Counted from the stretch's first letter, positions 1 through 13,951 are shown. The stretch: 64,000 nucleotides of DNA from Glandiceps talaboti (GCF_964340395.1 NC_135565.1:10436742-10500741); one strand, 5' to 3'. Numbers and translations: made by a program. Notes: generated from the sequence alone by a model not told the origin.

Positions 1-84
1 TAGCTCCACTTTCACTTCATCAGACAATCAGAAAACGCACGGAATGATGAGAATGAAGTTTACTTGCATACTTTTCACTGTAAT

Positions 85-612
85 GTTCACTGTAATGAAC
101 GTGTATATCTTTCAGACATAATTTTACAGTAGTAATGCATGTTTAGGTCTGTCGGACATAGTTTTACCTCACAGTAGTTTTACTACATAGCATGCATGCC
201 TCTACACGGATTTACAGTAGCTAACACTGTAATCAATATGATTGTATGTTCTTACACAGTTTTACATTAGTTTCACTGTAATCAAAATGTGTGTTCCTAC
301 ACAGTTTTACATGAGCTGAACTGTAATGAATATGTTACAGTAATTTTACTGTAATCAGTGTGTATACCTATACAGTTTTACAGCAATTTTACAGTGATCG
401 ATGTGTATGCCTATACACAGTTTTACAGTAATGTTATTGTAATCAATGTGTATGCCTACACACAGTTTTACAGTAATTTTTACTGTAATCAGTATGCAAC
501 ACAGTTTTGCAGAAGCGACACAAGTGTTGCAGGAGTGTCAGAGTAATCGGCATGCAGTATACGTTTCTACACAGTTTTACAATAGTCTCTCTGTAAGCAA
601 CATGGTCACCGT
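85..612. repeat. degenerate ~45-bp minisatellite with palindromic core
   Basis: The motif ACACAGTTTTAC recurs near 254, 299, 369, 415, 460, 499 and 569, mostly 45-46 bp apart. Units carry the self-complementary pair TTACAGTAA / TTACTGTAA, followed by ATCAATGTGTATGCCTA. Copies are diverged, so the array is old. The short open frames across it are by-products of the repeat. Confidence 0.85.
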
Positions 613-2877
613 TGTTGTTACCGATCCCTACCAGTGCGATGTCTTTTTTTACACATCGCCATGGTTTAGGAAGTTACGATTGCCCTTTTAGGATGACGTA
701 CCGATGATGTTTACAACTTTAGGATGAAATTTGACCAGAATTCTAATTATTTCGCACTATGTGAAAGTCATACAAGGAGTATTGAAGTCGATTGGATGAG
801 ATGAAAATACGACTGTGAATAGAATAAAATGCGCCTTTAAGATCACTAAAGGCCACTTGCTGTACATTGTTTTAGCCTCAAGTGTACATTTAAGCACAGG
901 AGTACAGATTCTATTGATCAAAGTGGTTTTAAAATGATTTGAAAGACATCAACATTTCTACGTTTGTCAAATAACCGTCAACGCTTGGGAACGACTCCTC
1001 CAATAGGTCAGAGGTTAAACGTTAGAAATGCAAGATTCTTCCGTACAACTATTCAGCTAAATGTATTTCCTCCCCTTTGAAAATGCCAATATTGTGCCTT
1101 ATTTCCCTCCATTTAAATGTTTATCTTGCACGTGTTGGACCCCCGATGAAAACTGCACGGCACACGTAAGTGGGGGTGTGGCCACGTGACACACTCAATG
1201 TTCAACAGTACCGTGTTGACGGCTGTCTACGGGGACACGGTTTTGGGATACTGTACCGTGGTTGCAGACGACAAGGTACAACCGTTGAAGGACATCTACC
1301 GAAAGGCTGACGCATGGCTCATATCAAATCAAATGGAAAATGCGAGTAATTTAAATGTATACACACATGGAGATACTGTCTGAGTGATGATTCCGACATC
1401 ATACACAAAAGGCGGGCCACGATCACACGAGGATGTGCACTGCAAAAAAATCCGAGAGCTTCAAATATGATCACGTGACACTAATTTTCACAAAAGAATG
1501 TGGTGTTTTGAGTTCTGAAATGACATTGAAACCAAATGAATAAAACTTTACTTCTCAGCAAACTATATCCGTCTGTTCGACACTTATTGTCATCGACCAA
1601 ATCGAACAATACTTCAGTAAGCAGAAATTGGTTTTACAGTAAGAGAGATATTGGTGTATGTATTTAAGGTATGCATTCTCTTTTATGAATTACCGACGGC
1701 TTTGCCCTCGGATATCACCAATATTTAGGGCAGCAAAGATGAATAGAAATTAAGTTCTTTTCAGGGAAGAGTAATCATTCGACTGCACCAGTTATAAAAA
1801 AAAAATATTAGTTACCTTTCACAAGGGTTAGCTTGAAAAACGCCACAGGCTTGCTATTGGTCTTGTTAAGGTCTCTCTTAACCCACTCTCTGATTGGGCC
1901 ATTCTCTTGTTATGGGGCGGAAGGTCGACTTTGTGAAGGACAACGAAGGACTCTTTACTTCATCAACTAAATAGTACGCACAATAATTGCAGTATTTGTT
2001 ATCGAAAACGTCGCATAGTCTGTTTCGAGATCGATGTCTGTGATAGTAAATGAACTCAATAACTTCGGAGAACATAGGACATGTAATGACATATAGACGG
2101 AGGTGGGGGGGGGGGGTTAGAAGTTGTGCCGAACGTAGGCTATATAGAGATATATTTGACTCGTACATATATGGTATGGCTACCCGTCTGAAGACATTAA
2201 GACTACAGAGGCAGATTCTCGGTTTACTTGAAGCCAGCACATTATCAGTACATCTGTTACTTTCAATTGAATTTATAAAACCAACTTAGGTCGACAAACA
2301 TCCCAAATTATCGCGAAGGAATTAATTCTCCTATACGGGTTGGGTCACAAACATTTGGTACAAATTTTTCAGTTGAGTTTATCGCTAACTGATACGTGAA
2401 AATGAGAATACACGTACGTGTTCCTTTTTTTTACGATGAAAGAAATCAGAGATAGTAATTTTGGTAAGGTGTCTACAAGTTGGAGACCTTACCTCGTTTG
2501 TCATTCACTGCGCATGCTTGCAAAAATTAGGCTCATCAGTGCCCCAGCATTATCCGAATGATTTGTTATGATCAGGCAAAATTACAGCAAATAGTCCGTA
2601 TTCAGTGGTGTAATCGTGTCCTCTCATGTCAAATATCAATCAAGCAGTCATGCTTGCTAACGTCTGATGAGTTCGTGTTCCATACTGTGCTTAGTCAGCG
2701 ACCAAAAAAATACAACAGTAATTGTCGTCAACTTAGATACATTTTGCCGCCGGCCAGCATTCACCTCAGTCTATACATATGTAACTGTATATAGGCAATG
2801 GTCAAAATTAACTAGGTTGGCGGGTTTGAGTTTGATGGAATAGCTATATGTTGAATATTGTAGAGATTCAAGGGAAG
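613..2877. other. non-coding stretch, no supported gene
   Basis: No gene, RNA or mobile element could be supported. It contains a 65-codon open frame at 1186-1383 with no recognisable domain, an E-box-like CACGTG just upstream of it, and a run of 12 G at 2105-2116. An open frame of this length is expected by chance here. Confidence 0.5.
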
Positions 2878-3135
2878 AGGAGGGGGGAGGGTTGTTTTGT
2901 TCAGACGGGTGCAATTCACGTAGTCATACAGCGACTCAATGGAGGGGGTTCGTTTTTGCAGAGGAGAACTTCCCCAAACATTACAGAGGTTCGAGGCTTG
3001 GGGATCGTTTTGGCATAGATTGGAGCAATTGACGAAGCATGACATAGACTCCAGGGGAAAGGGGTCGTTTTGACAGAGAGGGACAATTCGCGAATGATTA
3101 CAGAGGCTCAAGGGGGTCGTTCTGGCAGAATGCAC
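2878..3135. repeat. degenerate ~56-bp minisatellite
   Basis: About five diverged units, each beginning with a GGGTCGTTTTG-like block (near 2890, 2947, 3001, 3063 and 3115), followed by CAGA, a CAATT(C/G)ACG-like block and TTACAGAGGCTCAAGG. Unit length varies from about 52 to 60 bp. The minus-strand open frame over it is a translated repeat. Confidence 0.7.
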
Positions 3136-4044
3136 TTGGAGATAAGGGTAGGGAGCACCTTCAAGTTGAGAATTGTCGCTACTGATAACGGGTATCACAA
3201 GGGTCAGAAAACTATTTGACGAAAACTATTTATCATTATGCAGGCATAAAATTGAAAACTATACCATAGGAGGGGGCCCCCTCCCCCTTATTCCTCTCCT
3301 CCTTATTTGACGTTTAAATATGCTATGTACAGAATACATCTTTACATTCTTACTTGAATTGAAACATGAAGTGACTTGCTTGTATACTGCTAAATGTGGT
3401 ACGGTATTTGTGGACTAAACGACAGCCATGCAGCGTACAAAATAAGATTTCATTCTGCTGTAGTTCACTGATTTCGCGCTCTGACCCATAACATCTGCGA
3501 TGCATCGATTATATGCTGCGACAAGCAGCGGCAAATGATGAGCACAGAAGTATTCACTTTGAACTCTTCATTTTTTGCACTCAGTTCTTTAATCATTCTG
3601 AAATCAAAATAATTTGCTCAAGATGCAATTCCTAGAGGGTCGCTATGTATATCGAGGAAGAAGAGGAGGCCAGTTTGTCACTATAAAATACACCCGTACC
3701 GTAACGGAGAAGGTCATATTTTTAGTATGGTATGCGTATTACTGAGGAATATTATGAAAAATAGTGGAAATGTCTAAAATAAACGTGATTATTACAGTAA
3801 CATTTCGGACATTCCTCTGTGGAAACAATATGTATTGGAGAACGTTTTGACGAATGCCATGAGTAGACAAGAGAAAACAAACACACACATTTGGTAATAA
3901 CTAAAGTCGATAAAACACAATTCTGTAAAGCTTCGCTAAATTTGATTTATCCACTTGAAACGTAGCTGAATCAATTACTGTTACAATTCATGGTACAAAT
4001 AGCACGGTTCCTACTCTCGATGCCTTGCTCGTGTGTGCACAGAT
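3136..4044. other. non-coding stretch with a 16-bp perfect palindrome
   Basis: No gene was seen. 3269-3284 is a perfect G/C palindrome (GGAGGGGG followed by CCCCCTCC), embedded in a purine-to-pyrimidine strand switch. Confidence 0.5.
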
Positions 4045-4520
4045 ATGTTACCCTTACCCCATGATGGCATTTGCCTATGCCGACATGATGTTACCGTAAC
4101 CCCCACCCTCATGGTACCATCACCCCAACCACATATGATTATGCGATCACCTCTAACCCATGAGGATACAAGTGCCCCTCTACCCTTACGATGGCATTCA
4201 CTCTTATCCCCAAAGATGTTGCCATCACCCCTAACACCCTCATCATTGTACGAACACCCCAACCCACTAGAGGTACCATCACACCTACAACATAACAGTA
4301 CGATTATCCCAATATTGGTACTGCCACCACTACCCCTATGGTTGTACAAATACCTCTACCCCATAATGAGACTGTCACCCTCCCTATATAATGATAGCAT
4401 CCCATCACCCTTACGCTCGTGTTGACACCAACCACCACTACATCACCCTACCTCCTGGTGGTAACATCATCTCTACCACCGTGACATGTATCATCATCTG
4501 TACCCCGATGATGACCCCAT
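4045..4520. repeat. C-rich degenerate ~24-28-bp minisatellite
   Basis: Recurring blocks of the form ATGGTACCATCACCCCTAACCC with strong strand asymmetry: C, A and T on the plus strand and very few G. Roughly 15-18 diverged units. The asymmetry keeps reading frames open on both strands (4033-4425 plus, 4011-4349 minus), which explains the open frames without a gene. Confidence 0.65.
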
Positions 4521-6717
4521 CAACCCAACCCTCGGTGGCGCAACCACCGTTAGCTCATCACTGCATCTACAGTGTTACACACTGATCAATTTGTTACAAT
4601 ACTGTATTCGTCAGGATAAACTATCGTGTATCAAATGTTTTCTGTTTACACGACAGTTGTACGGTTGTCCGACCACGCATTACACAAAAGGGACCATATT
4701 GTTACTTTGTAGTGACTGATTTCGGCGTACAAGTGAAACGTCATCGTTTTTTAACGCTTTTTGACAACGCCGATCACCATTGACAAAATCTACTACATTG
4801 TACACCATTACGGTAGGAGTGGAAAGCTAATGGCCGTTTTACGACATCAAACACATGATTTACGACTTTTTACGTCAGACTTGACGTTGCAACAAAGCGC
4901 GTGCACAGTGCTCATCGTGAATGGCTAGTCCAACTGTTTTTTCTTGATTGTTCGACACTTTCTGTACTCTTCAAGGAGACAGGGGGAGGGTGGCATCTGG
5001 CTACCTGTCACACATTCACGTCGCATTTGACATTGCGCATAAAATATAAATAATGGTAGTCTAAATTGATAGTTAGAGTGTCGTCAAATACAATGTTTTA
5101 TGTGCACACCAAAACAATTTCCATATATTGAGGCAGAATGCGCAGCAGGGAAAAAAAATAAAATTATTGAAAACTCGCCAAGCTTTGCAATATGAATGTT
5201 TGTTCCTGATCTTTTTGAAATAACGAAGGAAAAATAACGAAAAAAAGTCCACTTTCCAATGATATCAACAATCTTCCATTTTCCCGTATAGTTAACTCAG
5301 CAGTCGGCGGCCATATTGGATTCTAAAATAATATAATTTTGACCGCTATTTAAAAAATTTACATGGCAACCCCTGTTTTTTGCTCGATTTTCACTGAAAA
5401 TGGGTTGAAGTTTTCTTAAACAAAGTAACAGCAAAAGTTGAAGTCTTTTATGTCTAAGAAGCAGACTATAATTACGTCTTACGACGTCATACATCTACAA
5501 GTTTACTGCCATCAAAATGTTGTGAGGGTGGTTTCTTTGAACAACAAATTTCATTTCCTCTGACAAATTTCACTTCATCTAACAAATTGAATGACATCTT
5601 ACTTTTACCATCATGTTAGAGTGGAGTTTCTATTTTCGATATCATGAACACTGTCAAAATGTTGAATCTACGGCCATAGTATAGTGCGACCTACCGTACC
5701 CCCGTACCGTACCCCTTCCTGTTTCAAGTTCTCCCGCCCGGCTTTAGTGTCACTGACTGTCGTCTCTCAAGTCTGTTACGTCACTAATACGACACATCTA
5801 CTGGGAAAAGGTGGACGATTTTGAAATCTTTGTGAACAAGTCAGAAACCCAGACAAAATGATAAGATGTGAGCTGGAGTAGCTTGTGAGAGTTGGTAGAT
5901 TTTACAAAAAGTGTTACTGTATTCCCACTATTTACACGAGGCTATCATAAAAGTAACGTTTCTCTATTTATATCGTTTGATGTTGGTATTTTGGCGGGAA
6001 CACTTGGTCAAGAAGACAAGATGACGCACCGTGTTAAATTTGTGAGTGACTTATCAAGTTGGTTACTTCAGACTTTTCTTGAAGAATATTTTGTAGTTGT
6101 CTGAGGTTCAAGTTACATTAGCTGGAATAGCACATTTCGTCCATTATTTAGTTCACTGTAAAATACTTAAATAAAACTAACCCAGTATTGTTTTACTGAT
6201 GACACATGCCCCAAATCTTCTGATGTTTCCTACCACGTGACAAAAAAGGTTAAATTAGTTGACCTCGATGGTGAACGAATGACCCGCCACGGTACAAAAA
6301 ACAACTTCGTACTGCAGCGAACTGCATTTCAGAATCCAACTTCTTTTTTTTTATAGACAATTCAATCATTCATCTTGATTTTTTAATGACTACCTTCGAC
6401 TTTTATTGACAGGCAAGATGAAAAGAATAGGATTCAAATTGAAGGTTTGCAGAGTTCCTTGTAGTACCGTTTGAGGTAGGGTCAAGTACGGGTAAAAAAA
6501 AGATGCGAGTATGAGAAGAGATTTCCTATGAAAATGGTGTAGTATACCAACCTATAGTGTTAGCGTTCCATTACTTATTACTGACGTTTCGACAAGTTGT
6601 ACAAAATAGTTAACTTGTGTATTTTAAAACAAATATTACAAAAAATATGAAAAGTGTCTCTTTCACGTACTGAATGCACTAGTCATCGATAAACTCTAAG
6701 ATTGTTAAATTTTCTCT
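4521..6717. other. non-coding stretch, no supported gene
   Basis: No gene was recognised. 5300-5330 carries GGCGGCCATATTGGATTCTA, a type of sequence often met in dispersed repeats, but I could not delimit an element. A CpG-containing patch lies near 5680-5790. A 70-codon open frame at 5892-6104 has no recognisable feature. Confidence 0.45.
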
Positions 6718-7118
6718 AGGTGTAGAAGTTATTGTATGTGTACAAGTTATTGTGCGTGTAGAAGTTACTATGCGTGTAGAAGTTGTTGTGCGTGTATAAG
6801 GTCCTACACGTGTACAAGTTACTCCCCATGTAGAAGTTACTGTACGTATACACGTTATTCCAGGTATACGAGTTAAGTTACTGTACGTGTACAGATTATT
6901 CTAGGTTTCAAGTTCCTGCACGTATACACTTGCACGTTATTCTACATCTTACGCGTACAAGTTACGCTACCTGTATAAGTTCCTCTACGCGTACAAGTTA
7001 CGTTACCTGTACAAGTTCCATTGGTGACGCGTACAAGTTACGTAACACCTGTACAAGTTCCCCTGCGCGTACAAGTTACGTTACCTGTACAGGTTCCACT
7101 ACGTGTATCCCCAGCTAT
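6718..7118. repeat. 18-bp minisatellite maturing into 36-bp dimers
   Basis: The first half (6718-6900) is a run of diverged 18-bp units of the form GTGTAGAAGTTACTATGC. The second half (about 6945-7110) is built from 36-bp dimers that alternate GCGTACAAGTTACGTTAC with CTGTACAAGTTCC(N)5. The CGCGTACAAGTTACG half is nearly identical between dimers, so the dimer appears to have been amplified secondarily. Confidence 0.8.
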
Positions 7119-7152
7119 GTTGCAAACGGCCTTGTCAACATACCGCGTTACA

Positions 7153-7157
<5 letters not shown>

Positions 7158-7183
<26 letters not shown>
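7158..7183. repeat. poly(A) tract, 26 nt
   Basis: An uninterrupted run of 26 A preceded by TTTT. It could be the tail of a retroposed sequence. I see no element body upstream, where the 18-bp minisatellite lies. Confidence 0.9.
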
Positions 7184-7184
<1 letters not shown>

Positions 7185-8690
7185 TTTTCGGTGATGTCCC
7201 TGTAAATCTTACGGCACCACACAGTGAAAACATATTGTCGAGAACATATCTAAAGTTGGTGAAAGACGTGTAGTAGAACATATCTGTAGAATAACATCAT
7301 TATACCCATGACCATAGACAATGTTATATCTAATAGTTTTCTGAACAAAATCTAGTTCTATCAGACTGCAGAAATCTTATAATGAACAACTTGAGTCCCA
7401 GGAAACATCAAATACCGCCTTAGGTAGTTGTGTATCATTTCCATAATTGGCACTGACCTTAGGGCAAGGAATATACTACAGGATTAGTTATTATTGGGCA
7501 ATTAGTCCACCGGAGAATAATTTGTGACGTACACACATTTGAAATACAAATGACAACAAGGTCTTCATGGTATTTATATATAACAGCACGAAAAAAGTAT
7601 TTTCCCAATTTCCGAAAAGTTCATATCTTCATAGATTTTTTTTCTTCAAAATTTAGAATACTCTATTCATCTCGTCTTTGCCAAAGATAAGTTCCTTTTT
7701 TTGTTTATCTAATTTCCTGATAGAATGCAAAATATTTGATGAAATAAACAATAACCAGATATGAAACAACTCATTGCCCCTTTTTTTCACTGAAATAAGA
7801 AAGAATATCAATATTTTCAGTTGAAATTATACAATTACAGGAAAGATTCATCTTTAGATTGATTATGTTGTTGATATTTATCAGCAACTTTCAATTTTGA
7901 TAATTTCAGTGAAAAAATAGAGATAATCAAGAGGCCTGGCAAGGATTGAGAATTGACACAATTAATTCATGGAACAGAGTATTGTATTTGAGTTTATATT
8001 TGACAGTAGACGCTCTTTGAAATCTCTTAATAAAATGGGGAACAGAGTTGGGGGCGATTTTATCTCAGCTACATTTCTTCATGACCCGAAATGTCATTTT
8101 CGTAAACCCTGCATTGCTTGTTTATAGTTAGTACTAATCTGGCTTTGGAGAGGCCTGTTGTATAACGGGGTGTGTGATGCATTATGGGAAATTAATAAAA
8201 TCGGGAGCTTCACAACTTTTGAAACAACTTCCTTAGACATTGTTTAGGCAAGGGTTTAAGAGACACTAATCTCCCAATTTTATCTACTTCCCTTGATGTC
8301 TCGTACCAGTGCACCACAAGTCTCTTCTGAGCAAGATGTGCCAATATTCGTAGGTATATGTTGGAATGACACCGTGTTGTTGCGGGACTGGGAAGTGGCT
8401 CTGAGCATAAAAAGTGCCAGCTATAAAGATAAAACCAGCCCGATTTGTCATCGCTTTTAAAGCAACACCATTTCATCTAAAATCTCATCTCATCATAAAA
8501 GAATTTATCCGTTTGATCATCACCCATTCTCTTCTAGTATCTTCCTCTATCTGCCTTCTTATTTATCGTTTCATCACCCTATCAATCCCCATTTCTCGTA
8601 TTCTCAACATGTTTTACCTCTAACCCGTGTAATGGATTGACTACGAGGAGTGACACCACTGAAGGCACCTTATCCGTTGTTTATTTGTAT
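7184..8690. other. non-coding stretch around the 7.8-kb inverted repeat
   Basis: Apart from the inverted repeat at 7782-7917, no feature was seen. Minus-strand 8210-8476 and plus-strand 8414-8623 are open but show no domain and no convincing splice context. Confidence 0.4.
7782..7917. mobile_element. short inverted-repeat element candidate, 136 bp
   Basis: The terminal 15 bp TTTTTTCACTGAAAT (7782-7796) is perfectly inverted at 7903-7917. The interior shows further loose inversion (AATATCAATATTTTCAG against TGTTGATATTTATCAG). The size and structure fit a miniature TIR element or a simple fold-back sequence. No target-site duplication is clear. Confidence 0.4.
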
Positions 8691-8694
8691 GCTG

Positions 8695-9061
<367 letters not shown>

Positions 9062-11780
9062 CTGTATAGGTACATCCTTACCTGCTGTCTACTTGTATTT
9101 ATCTTTATCTAGTCTTTCAACTATTTCAAGTTTTTAAACATACATTTTTTCACTCGTTTATTTGTATATTCTCTCTATCTGTGTTAATATTCATGGGTCA
9201 TTTGTTATGAACTTTGAAACGTTCCTTGAATTCCTTTCTAACGAAAAGTCGAATCTAAACATTACATCCTTCACCAATCTATCTCGCCCCCCCCCCCTCT
9301 ATATGTTTTACAATTCACGGGGAAGTGAACTTCAAGGTCAAAGGTCAAGTGAAAAGTTAGTTAAGTTGTGTTGTACCGAATGACTTCTTTTTTCTCTACT
9401 ATAAGCACACAGTATGTTTTTTTTTTGAAAAACTGTGAAGTAGTCAGGCTGTCAAAATCGGCATAACACTAACTCTTTTCCACTTGACATTGCAGCGGAA
9501 CGAGCGATCCGATGCAACATACGCTACGAGTGAATTGTTGTGAACATTGACTTAGTAACTAAAGAAAACAATGGCGGGCTGTCGTCTACAATTCTAGAAT
9601 ATTGACTTTTGTATGTATTGGTAGAGACGATACACGTGCCTGTTGTACGCCTTGTCCGTCTTTCTACGTTGTCGTAGTTTAACCTACGTGTCCACAACGG
9701 CTGTCGGCCCATTTTCTGGGTCAATTCTCGCAACAGCTCCAAATTCGGAGAACCTCTGTCAGTTCTTGACAAAGAAACCACTGGCTGTGTTATCGGGCCA
9801 GACTGATTTCCGTTTTTTTTTGCCTCCTGTCTAATGTCAATTCGGTTGTAACCAATTTCAATCAGGCCATAGCTTTTGCTAAGATTTCCACTCGTTGGTG
9901 ATGTGCCTTTGTTTGTCGACTGAACATCAATAGAAAATCAAAACTAATTTTTTACTTCAGCCGCCATCATCATTGTCAATTGATGGTAATTGTTTGCGGA
10001 GCAGCATGTTCCTCTCCGATCGATACAACTTTCTCCCCCAAAATAAAAAAAAAACTGAAAAAAAACGAAAGTCCAAGTTCTGTAAACTTGTTCCGCTCAA
10101 AACCGATTTGTTTTCTGTATTTCGGTAAAATTTATACGACAGAAGGCGACGTCGATTTTTTTTTAAAGAAGCAAGTTTCCAGGTCAGCTCTTTGAATAAG
10201 TGAAAATGACATATTTTCTTCTAAACGATGGTTAAGGGGACTAATGCAGAAGACAGATGGAGCCCAGTATAGCAATGGTACAGATTATAACGCCCCAACT
10301 AGTGACTCTATGTACAATTGACGATATAGCCATAAATAATTAATTTGGTCCAACTTCGATTAAGAACACACTATACTTCGTAGAGCTTACAGTGTAATAA
10401 TCTGTCCCATGAATACAAATAAGGTAAAGCAAACTGCCTCTACCCTCTGTCTGTGGCTTCGCTTTCTCTATCCTACAAATTAGCAGAACACTCGGATAAC
10501 CAACAAGGCAAGTCCAGGCCACGCTGTACTTGTGCTACTCATAAAAAAAGGCATCATTGATTTGTTCATGGGCTTTATTTTTCGACTCAATCTCGCCTAC
10601 ACAACGAATTGAGAGCAAAAAAAAGACAGAGAGAGAGAGACAGAGAAACGATATCGGTTCGGTTAGACTGGAGGATATCAAGTCGAAGGGAGTAAGACTA
10701 CAGAATGGGCGCATTGTGAGGTTGAGACACAGTACAGCATACCCTCAGCTATTACAATTAATGAAAGTAGAAACGCCCCATTGTATACAATTCTACGTCC
10801 GAGGCACATTTCCCCATTCGTCACCTACAAAATTGCAACTTTCCCTTCTGTTCCACTTAGTCTTATTTATTCGCCATTTTACGGCAATCGGTATGCCATT
10901 TCACGACTAAATGAATTTGCGACACTGACAAGTTAGGTCTCATAGAACTATAAATTTTTCTGGTGTCCACAAAACACAACTCGCTACGGGGATCGCACGG
11001 GGATTCCGTTTTTTAAGTGTCGTGAATAGGTTCCCTACAGAGACATGCATTTAAATTTTTATCGTGCAATCTCCCTCAACCAAAGTTTGAACATGTTTAC
11101 AGAGAAACATGTTTTATGTAATTAAGATTTGGTGTAGAGTTAAGTAAAATCAACTTGGAGCAAGTTGAACGCAGACGATAGTTCATATTCGGGTGAAGTG
11201 CGGAGATTGAAAAGAGCGGCTTGCATTGTGTGTAGGAAAGTGTATATGCGCGTTATCTATCCTGCCCCGTCTTCCCCAAAATTGCCAAATTAGAGAACCC
11301 AAGGACATGCTTTCAAATGAGAGTAAGAGGCGACGATTCCTGTCAAAAAAGGAAGCACTTCTAATTTTCGTGTTAGGAGAGACAATCTTTCGAACTATCC
11401 ACCGTTTATAGTCAACCGGGCTTTGTTCATCTCCCGCCAATTCGATATCGGCAGCTACATATGCACCAGGCGATTTTCGGGAGTGAATCGCTTCTAAGTA
11501 GACACTGGGATAGGAAGAGATGGCTCGCATGCAAATGAGGTGATAGGGCCTTGAATTGCAGTGAACAGATTTAACAAAAAATAGAGATAATTTATTAGAT
11601 TAGGGACTATTATCGTTGCCTTTGATAACTTGGAGAAAGGTTCCCCCAGCACTCTACATACGTGACGTATGTATAATAAAATCCAGTCCCACTCAGCTCT
11701 TTCGTGAATAGGCTAACTATCAACCGTTGTGTACATGTGCTTTATTCAAGCTGTTTATACGTCCAATGCATGCCCAAATA
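9062..11780. other. non-coding stretch with a DR1-type site
   Basis: No gene was supported. 9288-9297 is a short C run. A perfect AGGTCA-A-AGGTCA site lies at 9335-9347. GAGAGA/CAGAGA purine repeats occur near 10625-10650. Open frames at 9524-9781 (minus), 10557-10910 (plus) and 11183-11530 (minus) have no recognisable domain. Confidence 0.45.
9335..9347 (+). promoter_or_regulatory. perfect DR1 nuclear-receptor-type site
   Basis: AGGTCA, one A, AGGTCA. DR1 elements of this form are bound in animals by RXR heterodimers, HNF4 and COUP-TF-type receptors. The match is exact, but no nearby gene is known, so function is unproven. Confidence 0.35.
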
Positions 11781-11876
11781 ATGGCAAGCGATGAAAGCAG
11801 ACCACTCGTCTTTAGCAATGAAACACAGAATACGGCAGATTCGTTGACGTTTGACGAGCGTCTGTCGAGTGTGGAG
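11781..11876 (+). CDS. possible first coding exon, product unknown
   Basis: An ATG at 11781 opens a 32-codon stretch beginning MASDESRPLVFSNETQ and rich in Ser, Glu and Asp. It is followed by GAG|GTAGGC, a fair 5' splice site in phase 0. Read through, it would stop at 11898 after 39 codons. The N-terminal DESRPLV resembles an acidic di-leucine-type sorting signal ([DE]xxxL[LIV]), as found near the N-terminus of some endosomal and lysosomal membrane proteins. I do not recognise the family and see no downstream exon in the window. This is inference from codon pattern and donor site only, and it could be chance. Confidence 0.25.
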
Positions 11877-11900
11877 GTAGGCGACGTGGATGATATTTAG

Positions 11901-13656
11901 TCTAACTTCTTCAGTTCAAATTATTGTCTCCGGAATTTTGAAACAATATTCGGTCGATGTTTGACTGATACGTCGCTGTGTCGAATAAAGTAATCGTGAA
12001 GTCGAAATTTGTTTTATGTTATATATATATGTAAAGATAAAAAGAGTCGCTCGATCTTGTAAATCTGGTATTTTCCACGTAAAGATAGTCTGCTAAATTT
12101 TAATTTTTTTAACGAATCAAAATGAGCGGTAGTGTTATTGTGTTTCTGTTCACGTATTTTGGTGTCTACACGACGATTTGTGTTTTGGGGATATGGCGGG
12201 CCAATTAGTCTTGGTGACCGGGCCAATGTTCCTATCGCAATTATACCGAAGTACACGCACTGCGACTGAGAGGGGTTGTTTGCATGGCGGTCGTACATAT
12301 GGGCCTCTAAACTGAGAAACCTGGCTAATTAAAACTTGCCTTAGTTATCCAAAATGAGGGGAACGCGTGCTTATGGCAACATTAATGGCAGAAAATTGAA
12401 CTTTCTTTATTGCTGCGTACAGTTGCTCACACATTTGGAATAACGGTGCCATGGTAAAAAAAAGGCGCCACAGTCGCCGAATAAGTGCGTACACGTGAGA
12501 CCAAACCATTCCTACTTTAAAACACATATCAATGTTAAATAACTAAATAAAGATATTTCCTCTTAAAGTTATAGGCTCTGTTGTCTGAAAAAAGACTCAG
12601 AAAAAAACCCCGCCATATTAGAGTTTGCAGTCTCAGATGTTGGGTACTATGTCCGTTCATGTGTTACTAACTTGCTGTCTTTGTTCCATATACAATAAAA
12701 GGAAAATATTATTGAAAATTTATGCAATAAAATATTCATAGCAGTTCTAATGAAGCCCCATGTATACGTAATTAAGTGACCTGCACACAGGGTTGGGCTG
12801 TCGGCTTCCGTTATTGCTTTCATCCGAAATAACGGCGCTCAATAGACGATGGTGTGTGTTAAAAGCCCGTTCGCTCTTTTCAGTCGAGCCAACGAAGGGG
12901 GGTGACGCGATCCATTTTGGGAACAAAGTGTCAACGATCTGTAGTTTGAATAACGGCGTTTTGATTCAAGTTCCCTCAAAGTCGGCCTGAGAGTGAACGA
13001 CTGTTTCAATTGTCGCCCTGTTTACGAGATCATTGGCGATGAGTCCTGAATTATCGTATAAGCATCCAAAATTAACCCAGCTTTGTTTCGTAGTCAATAC
13101 TCCAATTGTATGTTATCACACAACCCTTTGTGGGTCGCAGCGAGATACTTGCCGTGCTAATCATACCCGGAGAGGGTCTACCGCTGTGCAACACACCCAA
13201 AACATACAGCCGTTTTGATTTAATTTCAAATTAACGTCACGGAGTTTCCTAGTGCGCATAATGTCAGTGGCCGTGCAGTCAATGTGTACGTACACACGAC
13301 ACTTCAGTAGAAAGTGAATAATCTAATCAAAGTATGGAAACGGTAAAAAAATAGCGGATAACTTCTCTCGCATTTGTCATTATCTTACTCTTTTGGAAAT
13401 AACCACAACATAAAATGAATAAGGTCTTAAAATATAACACTGTACTACAAACCACAATTAAATTAATCAATCCGTAAAATGCAACGTTTCGAGAAAGTTA
13501 ATGACGTAATAGATTCGAGAAATTTTGATGACGTAATCTTTTGTACTATACCGTGATTGTGTACTCCATCATATCCTAGTCTGTCACCCAACAAATTAAT
13601 GTTGTGTAGATACTGTTACAATTTGATATTTGACCCACACAAATTTTTGAACAAAT
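11901..13656. other. non-coding stretch, no supported gene
   Basis: Open frames at 12014-12298, 12345-12527 (minus), 12793-12990 and 13033-13218 (plus) were read and show no domain. TGACGTAA-type CRE/AP-1-like sites occur twice near 13500-13540. Confidence 0.45.
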
Positions 13657-13951
13657 AGATACATACATACATACATACATACATACACATACATACATAC
13701 ATACATACATACATACATACATACATACAATGTACATACATGCATACATACATACATACATACATACATACATACATACATACATACATACACATATACA
13801 TACATACATACATACATACATACATACACACATACACACGTACATACGTACATACATACATACATACATACATACATACATACATACATACATACATACA
13901 TACATACATACATACATACATACATACATACATACATACATACATACATAC
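13657..13951. repeat. (ATAC)n / (GTAT)n microsatellite, ~295 bp
   Basis: A near-continuous CATA tetranucleotide repeat with a few interruptions (CACATA, AATGTACATACATGC, ACACACGTACATACG). It gives open frames of Tyr/Ile/His/Thr on one strand and Met/Tyr/Val/Cys on the other. These are artefacts. Confidence 0.98.

Noticed and set aside
4011-4425. Overlapping 112- and 130-codon frames on both strands
   Set aside because: Strand asymmetry of the C-rich minisatellite removes stop codons on both strands.
7158-7183. Poly(A) tail of a processed pseudogene or LINE
   Set aside because: Upstream sequence is a minisatellite with no coding similarity or target duplication.
9643-9781. Minus-strand reading with RRM-like FSEFGAVARIDPENGPTAVV
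   Set aside because: Only ~23 residues between stops, no RNP motifs and no adjoining exon; likely chance.
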